64,000 bases of DNA from Streptomyces europaeiscabiei (GCF_036346855.1 NZ_CP107841.1:4096001-4160000); one strand, 5' to 3'. Positions 35,401 through 44,635 are shown, counted from the first letter of the stretch. Numbers and translations: made by a program. The notes: generated by a model not told the origin, from the sequence alone.

Positions 35401-36526
35401 CGGCGGCCGTCTTCACGTTGAGTGCGGCATTGTGGTCCCGGTCGTGGACGGTGCCGCAGGCGGCACAGGCCCATTTTCGGACGTTGAGGGGTTTGGGTCC
35501 GTCCTTGACGCCGCAGGTGGAGCAGGTCTGACTCGTCGGCTCGAACCGGCCGATCTTGATCAGGGTCCGTCCGTACCGTTGCGCTTTGTACTCCAGCATG
35601 TTCACGAATGAGGCCCAGCCGGCGTCGTGCACGGACTTGGCCAGCCGGGTGCGTGCCAGTCCTGTCACCGACAGGTCCTCCACGGCGATCCCTTGGTTCT
35701 CGGAGATCAGCCGGGTGGAGAGCTGGTGGTGGAACTCGTGGCGTGCGTCGGTGACCTCGGCGTGGGCGCGGGCGACCTTCAGCCGGGCTTTTTCGCGGTT
35801 CTTCGAACCTTTCTGCTTGCGGGACAGTTCCCGCTGGGCCTTCTTCAGTTTCTTCTCCGCGCGGCGCAGGAACCGCGGGGAGTCGATCTTCGTGCCGTCG
35901 GAGAGCACGGCGAAGTGCGTCAGGCCCAGGTCGATGCCGATGGTCTCGTCGGTGTCGGGCATCCGGGCTGCGTCGGCGGCGGGGTCGGTGTCGATGACGA
36001 ACGAGGCGAAGTACCGCCCGGCGGAGTCCTTGACCACGGTGACCGAGGTGGGGGTGGTGGGCAGAGTGCGGGACCACTTCACCTTCACCGCCCCGATCTT
36101 CGGCAGGTTCAGCCGTCCGCTGCCGGTGATTTTCCAGCGGGCGTTCGCGGTGAACCGGATCGACTGGCGGGTGTCCTTGCGGGCCTTGAACCGCGGCGGG
36201 CCGGTCCTGGGCCCCTTACGGGTCCCCTTGAGGGAGGCGAAGAAGTTGCTGTAGGCGGTCTCGGCGTCGCGCAGGGACTGCTGCAGGACGACCGCGGAGA
36301 CCTCGCCGAGCCAGGACCGCTCCACGGTCTGCTTCGCCTGGGTGATCAGCCGTGTGGACAGCTCGCCGATCTTCGGAAACGGCTTCCCGGCCCTGCGGGC
36401 GCTCTCGCGGGCGTACACGGCGTCGTTGAACACGACGCGGGCGCACCCGAACGCCTTCGCCAACGCCCTCTGCTGGCCGGTGTCCGGGTACAGCCTGAAG
36501 GCGTACCGGAGCTGCATGACGGCCAC
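35294..36526 (-). CDS. tnpB: TnpB RNA-guided nuclease of the IS605-type element
   Basis: A 410-aa protein of full length. The RuvC residues are D199 (GIDLGL), E283 (AVEDLS) and D364 (DRDHNAA); the zinc ribbon is C335/C338 with C354/C357. All catalytic positions are kept, so it should be an active RNA-guided DNA endonuclease, which for this family helps retain the element. The start is GTG 36526 or ATG 36517, and the 17-bp gap to tnpA limits the promoter space. Confidence 0.93.
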   Translation of the reverse strand: MAVMQLRYAFRLYPDTGQQRALAKAFGCARVVFNDAVYARESARRAGKPFPKIGELSTRLITQAKQTVERSWLGEVSAVVLQQSLRDAETAYSNFFASLKGTRKGPRTGPPRFKARKDTRQSIRFTANARWKITGSGRLNLPKIGAVKVKWSRTLPTTPTSVTVVKDSAGRYFASFVIDTDPAADAARMPDTDETIGIDLGLTHFAVLSDGTKIDSPRFLRRAEKKLKKAQRELSRKQKGSKNREKARLKVARAHAEVTDARHEFHHQLSTRLISENQGIAVEDLSVTGLARTRLAKSVHDAGWASFVNMLEYKAQRYGRTLIKIGRFEPTSQTCSTCGVKDGPKPLNVRKWACAACGTVHDRDHNAALNVKTAAGLAVTACGAPVRPELVLAQREETGSHGIPTGNRAA

Positions 36527-36542
36527 GCTACATACTTGGGTT

Positions 36543-36959
36543 ATGGGTGAGATGCAGAGGATCAGAACTGGTAGGCACTGTGCTTTCGTGATGCACGTTC
36601 ACTTGGTCTTCGTAACCAAGTTTCGACACAAGGTGTTCGCCGATGTTCATCTGACGCGCATGGAGGAGATCATGCGGTCGGTGTGTACGGACTTCGAGTG
36701 CGAACTGGTGGAGTTCAACGGCGAGGACAGCCACGTCCACCTGCTGGTGAACTTCCCGCCCAAGGTCGCCGTGACCAAACTGGTCAACTCCCTCAAGGGT
36801 GTCTCCTCGCGCCGCCTGCGCCAGGAGTTCCCCGACCTCGTACGCCACTACTGGCGGGCCAACAAGCTGTGGTCGGGCTCCTACTTCGCCGGCACCGTCG
36901 GCGGCGCCCCGCTCTCCGTGGTCAGGCAGTACATCGAGCAGCAGAACCGGCCGGTGTGA
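36543..36959 (+). CDS. tnpA: TnpA Y1 transposase of the IS605-type element
   Basis: A 138-aa HUH single-strand transposase. The metal-binding HUH pair is H64-V-H66 (SHVHLLVNFPPK) and the catalytic tyrosine is Y130 (VVRQYIEQQ). Length and motif order are typical, and no frameshift is seen. It cuts and joins single-stranded DNA at the hairpin ends. The ATG at 36543 is divergent from tnpB. Confidence 0.93.
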   Translation: MGEMQRIRTGRHCAFVMHVHLVFVTKFRHKVFADVHLTRMEEIMRSVCTDFECELVEFNGEDSHVHLLVNFPPKVAVTKLVNSLKGVSSRRLRQEFPDLVRHYWRANKLWSGSYFAGTVGGAPLSVVRQYIEQQNRPV

Positions 36960-37155
36960 GCACAGCCCGGCTCCGCCGCGGCGGGCCGTCATGACGCTTC
37001 GCGCCATGAGTGACGCATGTGCCATCTCCGGCTCCGCCGGAACAGACGCGGCGACGCTCCGCGTCGCCATCGTCAGATTCGCTTCACCCCCGGCGTGAAC
37101 GCCGAGGCACTGCGAATGAATCCCGGTAGCACCGGGGACGGCGCGGGAGGCAGGC

Positions 37156-38274
37156 CTACCTCTCCAGGAAGGCGAACAGAGCCTCCCACCTGTCCACGAT
37201 CTCCTCCGTCCCGTACCGCCGGATGTTCTCCCTCGCCCTGTCGCCCATCCGGTCCCGCAGACTCTTGTCGGTCATCAACAGGTCCAGCTTGCGGGCCAGT
37301 TCGCCGGTGTTGCCGGGGGCGACGAGGAGGCCGTCCTCGCCGTCGCGGACTATCTCGTGGACACCGGGGGCGCAGTCGAAGGCGACGCAGGGCACGCCCA
37401 TCGCCATGGCCTCCATCAGGGCGAGGGGGAAGCCTTCGCCCCGGGACGTGAGGGCGAACACCGAGCCGCCGCGCAGGGCGCCCGGCACGTCGTTCGTACG
37501 GCCCATCCAGGACACCGAGTCGTCGAGGCCCAGTGCCGTGCACTGCTTCCTGAGCAGTTCCTCGTCCTCGCCGGAGCCGTGGACGAGCAGGGTCCAGTCG
37601 GGGTGGCGGGGGGCCACCTCGGCCCAGGTGTCGAGGAGCATGTCGACGCCCTTCTCGTCGCTGAGCCGGCCGATGCTGACGACGGCCTTCCCGGTGCGCG
37701 GCGAGGGCACTTCCGGCACCCAGGGCACGGCGTTGGGCAGGTACGAGGCGTTGTTGAGGCCCTCGCCGATCCACAGGTCGGCGTCCTCACGGGTGAGGAC
37801 GAGCATGCGGTCGACGTCCCGGTAGTGCTTCAGCACCCGATGGAAGCGCGAGGAGCGCCGTGCCGTCTCGAAGGACTCGTGGCTCATCCCGATGACGGTC
37901 AGACCGGCGGTGTCGGCGAGCTTCACCCACTCCATCGCCCACACCTGGGTCACGACGACGACCCCGCCGGGGCGCGCCGCCCGGAAGAGACCGCTCAGCA
38001 CGGCGGCCCTGTCCCGCATGCTCGCGTCCCGCGCCCGACCGGGTCCCGGCGGCTGACCGTCGTACAACCTGGTGGTGGAGTACGGGAGTTCGCCGAGGTC
38101 GTGGGGGTCCTCGGGGGTGGTGATCCCGATGACGTGGACGCGGTGGCCGCGCTCGGTGAGGAGACGGGCCAGGTGATGGGACCAGCTGGTCACGCCGCCC
38201 ATCTCGTCCACGCTGTTGGACACCAGGAAGACGTCCCGCGGCCCCCTCGCTCCTGCCTCGTCCCGCCCGGTCAC
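37156..38274 (-). CDS. GT4-family glycosyltransferase
   Basis: A 372-aa GT-B enzyme. The N-terminal Rossmann domain begins DVFLVSNSVDEMGGVTSW, with the Gly-rich acceptor loop. The C-terminal domain has SIGRLSDEKGVDMLLDTW and the E-x7-E motif region RGEGFPLALMEAMAMGVP, the GT4 hallmark. The GTG at 38274 overlaps the stop of the upstream TagF-like gene by 4 bp, so the pair is translationally coupled. It probably adds a sugar to the same polymer. The IS605 left end lies about 30 bp beyond its stop. Confidence 0.9.
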   Translation of the reverse strand: MTGRDEAGARGPRDVFLVSNSVDEMGGVTSWSHHLARLLTERGHRVHVIGITTPEDPHDLGELPYSTTRLYDGQPPGPGRARDASMRDRAAVLSGLFRAARPGGVVVVTQVWAMEWVKLADTAGLTVIGMSHESFETARRSSRFHRVLKHYRDVDRMLVLTREDADLWIGEGLNNASYLPNAVPWVPEVPSPRTGKAVVSIGRLSDEKGVDMLLDTWAEVAPRHPDWTLLVHGSGEDEELLRKQCTALGLDDSVSWMGRTNDVPGALRGGSVFALTSRGEGFPLALMEAMAMGVPCVAFDCAPGVHEIVRDGEDGLLVAPGNTGELARKLDLLMTDKSLRDRMGDRARENIRRYGTEEIVDRWEALFAFLER

Positions 38275-41153
38275 TTGTGCCTCCACTCGGAGAAGAACTG
38301 GTCGACGACGCTCTGGGCCGCCGTCCCCTTGTCGTACTCGCCGAAGGCGGCCGTGAACCGCTCCCGCGCGGCGGCGTACTTGAGCGTCTGCTCGTCCAGC
38401 GACATCGACCGCAGGACGGAGTGCAGCTCGTCCTCGGTGCGCACGATCGGGCCGGGCGCCCGTTCCGGCAGGTCGAAGTAGGTGCCGCGGCCCTCGTGCA
38501 CGTACTCCTCGTAGTCGTGGGTGAAGAAGAGCATCGGGCGGTCCAGCAGCGCGTAGTCGAACATCACCGACGAGTAGTCCGTGATCAGCGCGTCCGCGAG
38601 GGCGAGAACGGGGGTCACGTCGTGGTGGGCCGAGACGTCGATGACCCGGCCCCGGACCGACGGCGGGAGCACGACGTGGTTGAGGTAGTGGGCGCGGACG
38701 AGGAGGACGTACTCGTCGCCGAACGACTCGGCGAAGCGCTCCACGTCGAAGGGGAGCGTGAAGCGGCGCTGTCCCTGGTGCCGGAAAGTGGGGGCGTAGA
38801 GGAGGATCCTCCTGTCCGCAGGGATGCCCAACTCCGCTGCGAGCGATGGGCGTTCGGCCGCTCCTCTCGCCCGCACGAGCGCGTCGTTGCGCGGATAGCC
38901 GACCCTCAGCAGCACCTTCTCCCGCAGCCGGAAGGCCTTCGCCAGGGTGCGGACGTCGTGCTCGGAGCGGATCAGGAAGTGGTCGAAGCGGTCGAGGGTG
39001 CGCTGCTGTTCGGCCTGCTCGGCGCGGCTCTTGAGCTTCCAGCCGGGCTCGTCGAATCCCATGCGCTTGAGCGCGGAGCCGTGCCAGGTCTGGATGTAGG
39101 TCGTGCCGGGGCGCTTGGTCAGCTTCAGCGGGAAGCTCTGGTTGTCGATCCAGAACTCGGCGCGGGCCAGCGCCCGCAGATACGGCAGTGACCAGCGGCG
39201 GACGAGGGTGGCGTCGGCGGGGAAACCCTCCGGGCGGCCCGTGTACGACCACACCGCCTCGAAGTCGAGGCCCTGGCGGCGCATCTCCTCGTAGATCGCC
39301 CGCGGGCTGTCGCTGTACTGCCGGCCGAGATGGCTCTCGAACACCACCAGGCGCCGGCGCATCGGCATGCGCCGGAAGACCTCATGGTAGAGACGGATCT
39401 TGCTGTCTCCGGAGGCTGCCCTCTTGCGTAGCGTCCTCGCCCTGCGATAGCCCGACTTGGCGAGCCGGCCGGGCGTGCCACGGAGCCCCCGGGTGACGAG
39501 GACGGTGGCCTTCTTGTCGGGGACCAGCCGGAACGCGAGGTGGCCGCGGGCGGAGACCTGCGGCTCGACCCGGTCGGCGACCAGTCGCGTAAGGCGCGGG
39601 CGGACCGGCAGCGCGCCGGTGGCCAGGCCCGGTTCGGCGGCCGTGAGCCGGCTGGTGGTGCGTTCGCCGTCGACGTCCAGGTGAAGACGGACGTCCCAGA
39701 CCGCGTCCACGATGCCGAGCGGACGGAGCGTCTTCGAGATGTCCGCGGTGGCCTGCCAGGTGACGTACGGGCCGTCGTGCCCGACGGTCGCCACCGGCAC
39801 CCGGTAGGTCCAAAAGCGCACGCCGGGACGGCGGGCGTAGAACTCCAGCTCGGCGGTGAGCCGGGCGCCGGGCGGGATGATCCCGAGGGGGTTGGTGACG
39901 CGCCCGGCGAGCCGGACGCCGCCGCTGCCCGTCTCCTCGTACCGCGTCAGCTCGTCGCGCAGGAACAGCTTCCCGACCGGGCGGGCGTGGTAGCCGAGTT
40001 CCGTGACGTCCAGGACGCGGCGCGCGAACTCCCCTTCCTCTCCGGGGGAGTCCAGGTGATCGGCGCACCAGTAGATCCGGCCGTCGCGTTCGGCGAGCGG
40101 TGCGGAGACCTTGTCCCGGTTGGTGAGCGTGTCCACGGCGGGCAGCAGGTTGTCCCAGTCGCTCATCCGCAGCAGGTAGGCGCAGATGGCGTGGATGGGC
40201 TCGACCTCGTCGTACGCGGACGGGTCGACCGACGCGAGATAGGCGCGGGCCAGCTCCGCGAACTCCCGGCGGTAGGCCGCGTCCCGGAAGGGCAGGTCAC
40301 GCAGGTGCAGCACCAGGTCGTGCTTGAGGAACTTGACGTCCTTGTGGAACTTCAGCTCCTCCATGCCCTTGTCGGCGAGGAGCCGGTCCACCCGGCGGTG
40401 GATCTCCATGCGGTGCGCGAAGTTGGCGATCTCGGCCCGCCGGTTGCTGATCGAGGCCTCGGCCTTCCCGGAATTCTGGACGACGTTCCAGTCGTAGACC
40501 CGGTTGGGGATCAGGGTGATGCGGCGGGCGGCGGCGTACGCCTGGGCGGAGAAGAAGAGGTCCTCGTAGTGGATGCCGACGGGGAACAGCAGGCCGTTGT
40601 CGACCAGGAAGTCCCGGCGGTAGCACTTGTTGGTGGACAGGGTGTCGTAGACCAGCAGGTCGGGCAGCTCGGAGATCGAGTCGAGGGTACGGGTGCGGGT
40701 GTACAGCCACGGGTACCACTTGACCTCCTTCCGTGTGCGCGTGTCCACGTGGACCCGGACGCAGAGGCCGGAGACGAGGTCGGCGCCGGTGGTCTCGGCG
40801 GCCTCCAGCAGGTTCCGGCAGGCGTTGCGCTCCAGGACGTCGTCGCTGTCGAGGAAGAGGACGTACTCGCCGCGGGTCTCACGGATGCCCTGGTTGCGGG
40901 GCGCGCCGCAGCCACCGCTGTTCTTGGGGAGCCGGTACGCCCGTACGCGGCCCGGGTGCTCGACGGCGAGGCGGGCGGCCACCTCGTACGAGCCGTCCGT
41001 GCTGTGGTCGTCGACGATCACGACCTCGACGCTCCTAAGCGTCTGCTCCAGCACCGAGCGGACGGCCGTGGGCAGCCTGGCCTCGTCGTTGTAGACGATC
41101 ACGACGACGGACATCGCGGGTCGCTGGTCCACGTCCGCGCTCACCCCATTCAT
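38271..41153 (-). CDS. large GT2-TagF fusion protein (copy 4)
   Basis: A 960-aa protein. The GT2 domain (14-240) has VDDHSTDGS and LDSDDV. A beta-rich middle region (about 340-540) resembles the C-terminal part of the GT2 protein at 24148. The TagF domain (about 600-945) has WHGSALKRMGFD, GYPRNDALV, YAPTFRHQG and TDYSSVMFDYALLDRP. It is the longest of the four TagF relatives here and the most likely main polymerase. The ATG at 41153 has AGGAG about 15 nt upstream; a GTG three codons later has a closer G-rich RBS. It is coupled to the following GT4 gene. Confidence 0.87.
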   Translation of the reverse strand: MNGVSADVDQRPAMSVVVIVYNDEARLPTAVRSVLEQTLRSVEVVIVDDHSTDGSYEVAARLAVEHPGRVRAYRLPKNSGGCGAPRNQGIRETRGEYVLFLDSDDVLERNACRNLLEAAETTGADLVSGLCVRVHVDTRTRKEVKWYPWLYTRTRTLDSISELPDLLVYDTLSTNKCYRRDFLVDNGLLFPVGIHYEDLFFSAQAYAAARRITLIPNRVYDWNVVQNSGKAEASISNRRAEIANFAHRMEIHRRVDRLLADKGMEELKFHKDVKFLKHDLVLHLRDLPFRDAAYRREFAELARAYLASVDPSAYDEVEPIHAICAYLLRMSDWDNLLPAVDTLTNRDKVSAPLAERDGRIYWCADHLDSPGEEGEFARRVLDVTELGYHARPVGKLFLRDELTRYEETGSGGVRLAGRVTNPLGIIPPGARLTAELEFYARRPGVRFWTYRVPVATVGHDGPYVTWQATADISKTLRPLGIVDAVWDVRLHLDVDGERTTSRLTAAEPGLATGALPVRPRLTRLVADRVEPQVSARGHLAFRLVPDKKATVLVTRGLRGTPGRLAKSGYRRARTLRKRAASGDSKIRLYHEVFRRMPMRRRLVVFESHLGRQYSDSPRAIYEEMRRQGLDFEAVWSYTGRPEGFPADATLVRRWSLPYLRALARAEFWIDNQSFPLKLTKRPGTTYIQTWHGSALKRMGFDEPGWKLKSRAEQAEQQRTLDRFDHFLIRSEHDVRTLAKAFRLREKVLLRVGYPRNDALVRARGAAERPSLAAELGIPADRRILLYAPTFRHQGQRRFTLPFDVERFAESFGDEYVLLVRAHYLNHVVLPPSVRGRVIDVSAHHDVTPVLALADALITDYSSVMFDYALLDRPMLFFTHDYEEYVHEGRGTYFDLPERAPGPIVRTEDELHSVLRSMSLDEQTLKYAAARERFTAAFGEYDKGTAAQSVVDQFFSEWRHK

Positions 41154-41309
41154 CCCGTTTCACTGCTTCTCCTACCCTCTATAGACCGTGGTGCGGTTGA
41201 GGGCCACTTGGGTAGATGTCCGCGCGGGTGCACGGGTTGCCTCATCCGCCACCACCGCGGCCGTCCCGCGATACGCTCCGGAGACAGGCGTGAGCGGAGG
41301 GGGCGGTCG

Positions 41310-42353
41310 ATGCGCGGGGTGGTGCCTGAGCCGCTGCGGGTGGAGGATCCGCGGGAGATCGCCGGGTATCCGCTGTACGCCCGGATCGGTGAGGGCGGCA
41401 TGGGTACCGTCTATCTCTCCCGCAGCCGGGGCGGCCAGCCGGTCGCGCTGAAGCTGGTCCGCCCGGAGTACGCCGTCAGTCCCGCCTTCCGTGAGCGCTT
41501 CGCCCGCGAGGTGGCCGCCGGGCGCCGCGTCTCCGGCTACCACCTGGTGCCGATCGTCGACCACGACGCCGGTGCGGAGCGGCCCTGGCTCGCCACCCAC
41601 TACGTCCCGGGCGTCCCGCTCGACCAGGCCCTGGAGACCCACGGCCCGCTCCCCGTCCCCACCGTCCTGCAGCTGCTGGCCTGCGTCGCGTACGCGCTGG
41701 ACGCCGTGCACACCGCCGGGGTGATCCACCGGGACGTCAAGCCCGCCAACCTGCTGCTCGCGGCGGACGGGCCCTGGCTGCTCGACTTCGGCATCGCGCG
41801 GGCGGCGGGCGCGGCCACCCTCACCACCGCCGGACGCCTGATCGGCACCCCGCGCTACATGTCCCCCGAGCACGCCCTCGGCCGCCGGGTCACCTCCGCG
41901 TCCGACGTCTTCGCGCTCGGCCTGATCGCGGCGGTCGCCGCCACCGGGCACCACCCGTACGGCCGCGGCAACCCTCTGGCCATTGCGACCCGTATCGCCG
42001 CAACCGACGTCGCCCCGCCCGCCCTGGACGGTGTCGACCGCCCCCTCCTCGACGTCGTCCGCCGCTGCCTCACCGCCGACCCGGCGTCCCGCCCCTCCGC
42101 CGCCGCCGTGGCCGAGCACTGCGCCGGCGCGGCCCGCCGGGACGTCCGCGACTTCACTTCCTGGCTGCCGGGCCCCTTCGCCACCTCGGTGACGATCATC
42201 GAGACAGCCTTCCGCACCCTGTCCCTGACGGAGGCTCCGACGACGCCGGCCCCACGGCTCTCGGAAGCGCCGACGGCCCGTCAACTCCCGTCGACGGCCC
42301 CGATCACCGTGCGGGACGAGGAGTGGCGCCGCAGGGTCCGCCGGGAGCCATAG
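41310..42353 (+). CDS. soluble Ser/Thr protein kinase
   Basis: A 347-aa Hanks-type kinase. The glycine loop GEGGMGTVYL, VALK (K48), HRDVKPAN (D142), DFG (D159) and GTPRYMSPEHALG are all present. There is no membrane helix; the C terminus is a Thr/Pro-rich tail of about 60 residues. The ATG at 41310 follows GGAGG at a good distance. It is a close sister of the next gene in the kinase core but lacks its membrane anchor. It is divergent from the GT2-TagF gene, so it may regulate wall-polymer synthesis. Confidence 0.93.
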   Translation: MRGVVPEPLRVEDPREIAGYPLYARIGEGGMGTVYLSRSRGGQPVALKLVRPEYAVSPAFRERFAREVAAGRRVSGYHLVPIVDHDAGAERPWLATHYVPGVPLDQALETHGPLPVPTVLQLLACVAYALDAVHTAGVIHRDVKPANLLLAADGPWLLDFGIARAAGAATLTTAGRLIGTPRYMSPEHALGRRVTSASDVFALGLIAAVAATGHHPYGRGNPLAIATRIAATDVAPPALDGVDRPLLDVVRRCLTADPASRPSAAAVAEHCAGAARRDVRDFTSWLPGPFATSVTIIETAFRTLSLTEAPTTPAPRLSEAPTARQLPSTAPITVRDEEWRRRVRREP

Positions 42354-42717
42354 GGTGCGTTGGCGGGTGCGGGTCCGGTGGGGCTTCTCGCGCAGTTCCC
42401 CGCGCCCCTGAAAGACCAGGCCCCGCCGGCCTGGAAGACGGCGGGCCTGGAGGACAGCGGGGCTGGAGGACAGCGGGCCGCTGGGCTGAAAAACACGGGG
42501 CGCAGCCCCTGCTTTTCAGGGGCGCGGGGAACTGCGCGACCAGCCCCCACCGAACCCGCACCCGCCGACGCACTCCAGCCACCCCACCCCGTCGCCCCCA
42601 CAGCCACACGGAACCGCAACACCAGACCCAAGTGTCATAAGTGCCGTATAAGCTTCGAACCGCTCCAAGTGCCCAGCACCGGCACGGGAGTTCGGCACCG
42701 TACCGGGGGAGGCTCCC
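42354..42717. repeat. intergenic gap with a long inverted pair of the dispersed element
   Basis: A 25-bp sequence at 42389-42413 has its exact complement at 42514-42538; the shared core is GGGGCGCGGGGAACTGCGC. Between the arms are shorter GC repeats (CTGGAGGACAGCGGG twice). This is the longest inverted pair in the window. The rest of the gap holds the strong RBS of the next gene. Confidence 0.75.
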
Positions 42718-44571
42718 ATCAACACCAGCACCGGCGACATCCTGAGCCCGCTGGGACCGCAGGACCCGCGAGAGACAGCCGGCTATCACCTGCAGGCCCG
42801 CATCGGCGAGGGCGGCATGGGCACGGTCTACCTGTCCCACACCCGCGGCGGTCAGCCCGTCGCCCTGAAGGTCATCCGCCGCGAGTACGGCCAGGACGCC
42901 GACTTCCGCCGCCGCTTCGAGCAGGAGGTCCAGGCGGCCAGGCGCGTGCAGGGCTACCACATCGTCCCGGTCGTCGACCACGACACCACCGGCGAACTCC
43001 CCTGGCTGGCCTCGGCGTTCATCGCGGGCATCCCCCTGCACGACGCCCTGGTCGCCTTCGGCCCGCTCCCCCTGCCCGCCGTGTTCCAGCTGGTCGGCTG
43101 CGCGGCCCGCGCCCTGGCCTCCATCCACGCGGCCGGCGTCATCCACCGCGACCTCAAGCCCAGCAACATCCTGCTGGGCTCCCAGGGTCCGTTCGTCATC
43201 GACTTCGGCATCGCCCGCGCCGCCGACGCCACCCACCTGACCCAGTCCGGCGGCCTGATCGGCACCCCGCAGTACATGTCGCCGGAGCACGCCCTCGGCG
43301 AGCAGGTCACCCCGGCGACCGACGTCTTCTCCCTCGGTCTGATCGCCGCCGTCGCGGCCACCGGACGCCACCCGTACGGCGACGGCGGCGCCATCACCAT
43401 CGCCGCGCAGATCGCCAACACCGCCCAGCGGCCGCCGAGACTCGACGGGTACGACGAGCGGTTGCGCCCCCTGCTGGAGCGCTGCCTGACCGCCGACCCG
43501 GCCGCCCGCGCCGGCACCGAGGAACTGGCCGCGCTCTGCCAGGAGTCGGCGGGCCGTGGCCTCGGCGACTTCACCGGCTGGCTCCCGGCACCGCTCACCG
43601 CCGAGATCGCCCGCCGCGAGCAGTCGGTCCAGAGCCCGCCGCAGCCGACGGCACCCGAGATGCCCGCCGCACCTCCGGCCGCCCCACCGACCACGGCCCC
43701 GGCCCCGGCGGCACAGGGAACCGCACCGGGCACCACCCAGGGCGCGCCCCAGCCGGGCCAGGCCACCGGCTTCGGCCCGCCGCCCCAGACGCAGCCCCCC
43801 GGCTACGGCTACCCGCCGCCGGCGACGGACACCTACCACCTCACCCCGCAGCCCGGGGCGGGCCAGGCCCCCGCCCCGGCCAAGAAGAGCCGCCGAGGGC
43901 TGAAGGCGGCCCTCGTCGCCCTGGCCCTCGTCCTCGTGGCCGGCTCGGGCGCGGCAGCCGCGGTGTACGTGCTGAACGGAAGGGACAAGGACGGCACCGA
44001 GGCGAGCGACACGAAGGGCAGCGGCAAGGGCGACGGCACGGGCAAGGACAAGGGCACCCCGGCCCCCGCTCCCACCGACGACGACGGAAGCGGCGGTGGC
44101 GCCGGACAGGACGTCGCCGACCCCTCCGAGTCCGCCACGGTGTCCACGGACACCAAGTTCACCCTGGCCTTCGAGAATCAGTCCTTCGTCCTGCGCACGC
44201 CCGCCGAGAACTACACCTACATCGACCTGGACCGGCCGAGCATCGACATCAAGGCCGAGATGAGGGACGAGGCACGGGAGATGTCGATCCAGAACGGCCA
44301 GTGGAGCTTCGAGACCACGATGGGCAAGAGCAAGGGCCGCACCCTCCAGCAGTGCCGCACGGGTGCGGACACCGACGCCCTGCCGTCCCTCGTGGGCCCC
44401 GACGACTTCGGCAAGGACGGGATCATCCCCGAGGGCTCCCTCCTCTGCACGGTGACCAAGGACGGCAACCTCGCCCTGTACGAGATCACCAAGCTGACCC
44501 CGGGTGAGTACAGCTGGGAAGTACCGAGCGTCGAGGGCAAGCTGACGCTCTGGAAGAAGAGCGGCGAGTAG
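42718..44571 (+). CDS. transmembrane Ser/Thr protein kinase, apparent AUC start
   Basis: A 617-aa kinase: GEGGMGTVYL, VALK (K51), HRDLKPSN, DFGIARA and GTPQYMSPEHALG. A Pro/Gln-rich linker leads to one membrane helix (about 398-418) and an extracytoplasmic domain of about 200 residues with a charged Ser/Gly/Lys stem. No ATG, GTG or TTG occurs in frame between the upstream stop at 42645 and the Met in the glycine loop (42817), which would delete part of the nucleotide-binding site. An ATC at 42718 lies 5 nt after GGGGGAGG and gives an N terminus matching the sister kinase, so I chose it. A sequencing error at this codon is the other explanation. Confidence 0.85.
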   Translation: MNTSTGDILSPLGPQDPRETAGYHLQARIGEGGMGTVYLSHTRGGQPVALKVIRREYGQDADFRRRFEQEVQAARRVQGYHIVPVVDHDTTGELPWLASAFIAGIPLHDALVAFGPLPLPAVFQLVGCAARALASIHAAGVIHRDLKPSNILLGSQGPFVIDFGIARAADATHLTQSGGLIGTPQYMSPEHALGEQVTPATDVFSLGLIAAVAATGRHPYGDGGAITIAAQIANTAQRPPRLDGYDERLRPLLERCLTADPAARAGTEELAALCQESAGRGLGDFTGWLPAPLTAEIARREQSVQSPPQPTAPEMPAAPPAAPPTTAPAPAAQGTAPGTTQGAPQPGQATGFGPPPQTQPPGYGYPPPATDTYHLTPQPGAGQAPAPAKKSRRGLKAALVALALVLVAGSGAAAAVYVLNGRDKDGTEASDTKGSGKGDGTGKDKGTPAPAPTDDDGSGGGAGQDVADPSESATVSTDTKFTLAFENQSFVLRTPAENYTYIDLDRPSIDIKAEMRDEAREMSIQNGQWSFETTMGKSKGRTLQQCRTGADTDALPSLVGPDDFGKDGIIPEGSLLCTVTKDGNLALYEITKLTPGEYSWEVPSVEGKLTLWKKSGE

Positions 44572-44591
44572 CCCCGGCGGCACGCACACGA

Positions 44592-44625
44592 AAGGGGGCG
44601 CCCCACAGCCGTGGGGCGCCCCCTT
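44592..44625. terminator. strong bidirectional hairpin between convergent genes
   Basis: Perfect 15-bp arms (44592-44606 and 44611-44625) enclose the loop AGCC, with A-rich and T-ending flanks. It lies between the convergent kinase and glutamate dehydrogenase genes and should stop transcription from both sides. Confidence 0.9.
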
Positions 44626-44635
44626 CGCCGTACCG

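Larger units (their letters stand above)
35237..37125. mobile_element. IS605-type insertion sequence (IS200/IS605 family)
   Basis: It carries divergent tnpA (Y1 transposase) and tnpB, with start codons 17 bp apart, the IS605 layout. The right end, beside tnpB's 3' end, has a perfect hairpin (CCTCGGGCT/AGCCCGAGG, 35243-35262), as expected for ends that are recognised as DNA hairpins rather than inverted repeats. The left end, beyond tnpA, has three hairpins (37027-37041, 37050-37068, 37091-37104). The exact left boundary is estimated from the last hairpin. Both genes look intact, so it may still be mobile. Confidence 0.8.
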
